Assembly (NCBI GenBank): GCA_019348435.1
Contig: JAHWJM010000158.1
Coordinates: 1-6,101 of the forward strand
DNA: 6,101 nt
From: Actinomycetota bacterium
GTDB lineage: Bacteria; Actinomycetota; Thermoleophilia; Solirubrobacterales; Solirubrobacteraceae
Reading direction: 5' to 3'
The position numbers were made by a program, and so were the translations under genes. The first letter of the stretch is position 1, and every line of letters starts with the position of its first letter. Positions 5,986 through 6,101 of this stretch are shown here, piece by piece. The notes under the pieces are model-generated. The model was not told the origin of the DNA, did not search any database, and was given only the letters and a program-made list of their open reading frames with translations.

Positions 5986-6101
5986 ATGAGCAGCAGACGA
6001 CTGACCGCGCTGGTGGCGGCCGTGGTGCTGTTCACCGTCAGGCTGAGTGGCCGCGTCCGGTCGACTCCCGGCGGGGGGGACCAGGGGCGGACCAGAGCGA
6101 G
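5986..6101 (+). CDS. Start of an unidentified, possibly exported protein (cut by window end)
   Basis: Only the first 38 codons are present. From ATG 5986 the N-terminus reads MSSRRLTALVAAVVLFTV, a basic start plus hydrophobic core like a signal peptide or membrane anchor, so export is likely. The same frame is open from ATG 5938, which overlaps qcrB, but the strong ribosome-binding site favours 5986. After residue 18 the frame turns to RLSGRVRSTPGGG, with codons unusual for this region (AGG, AGT, ACT, AGA) and no small-residue cleavage site. The +2 shifted frame reads QAEWPRPVDSRR from about base 6040, which looks more like a mature protein start, so a sequencing or real frameshift is possible. 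Too little is visible to name a family. Confidence 0.45.
   Translation, partial: MSSRRLTALVAAVVLFTVRLSGRVRSTPGGGDQGRTRA

Overview
The window is a densely packed, very GC-rich stretch of bacterial DNA (about 70% GC by eye). It carries the 3' part of a respiratory operon, and every gene I can support lies on the + strand. The protein signatures point to an actinobacterium. The oxidase subunit I has the actinobacterial form of the helix XI motif (GFH.TFL.QH, followed by GMPRR). The Rieske protein has three membrane segments, with a twin-arginine motif before the third. The cytochrome c subunit of the bc complex carries two hemes. Fusion of oxidase subunits I and III, together with the rather short qcr proteins, would fit a deep-branching actinobacterial class such as Thermoleophilia (Solirubrobacterales-like) better than Mycobacterium or Streptomyces. 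That placement is inferred from memory of family features and was not searched.

Layout, left to right: (1) the 3' part of a cytochrome c oxidase subunit I gene fused to a subunit III-like domain (1-1344); (2) a small three-helix membrane protein with two outward-facing cysteines (1341-1730); (3) a CtaG-type oxidase assembly factor fused in frame to a monoheme cytochrome c, with an intact-looking lipobox at the join (1718-2896); (4) qcrC, diheme cytochrome c (2893-3678); (5) qcrA, Rieske iron-sulfur protein (3675-4610); (6) qcrB, cytochrome b (4607-5941); (7) the first bases of a further gene with a strong ribosome-binding site and a signal-peptide-like N-terminus (from 5986, or 5938), cut by the window end. 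All complete neighbours overlap by 4 bp (ATGA or GTGA) or 13 bp, so translation is probably coupled. No internal promoter, terminator, RNA gene, repeat, mobile element or CRISPR array was seen.

How the genes work together: QcrB oxidises quinol (probably menaquinol) and passes electrons to the Rieske cluster of QcrA and then to the two hemes of QcrC. QcrC would hand them to the caa3/aa3-type oxidase, whose catalytic subunit is at the left end. CtaG helps insert copper into that oxidase. Having complex III, complex IV and the assembly factor in one translationally coupled unit fits the obligate III-IV supercomplex known from Actinobacteria. The most unusual point is the CtaG-cytochrome c fusion, where a lipoprotein-like signal sequence is buried in the middle of a polypeptide. 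None of the individual parts is a new family; this is a recognisable respiratory locus with some uncommon architecture.
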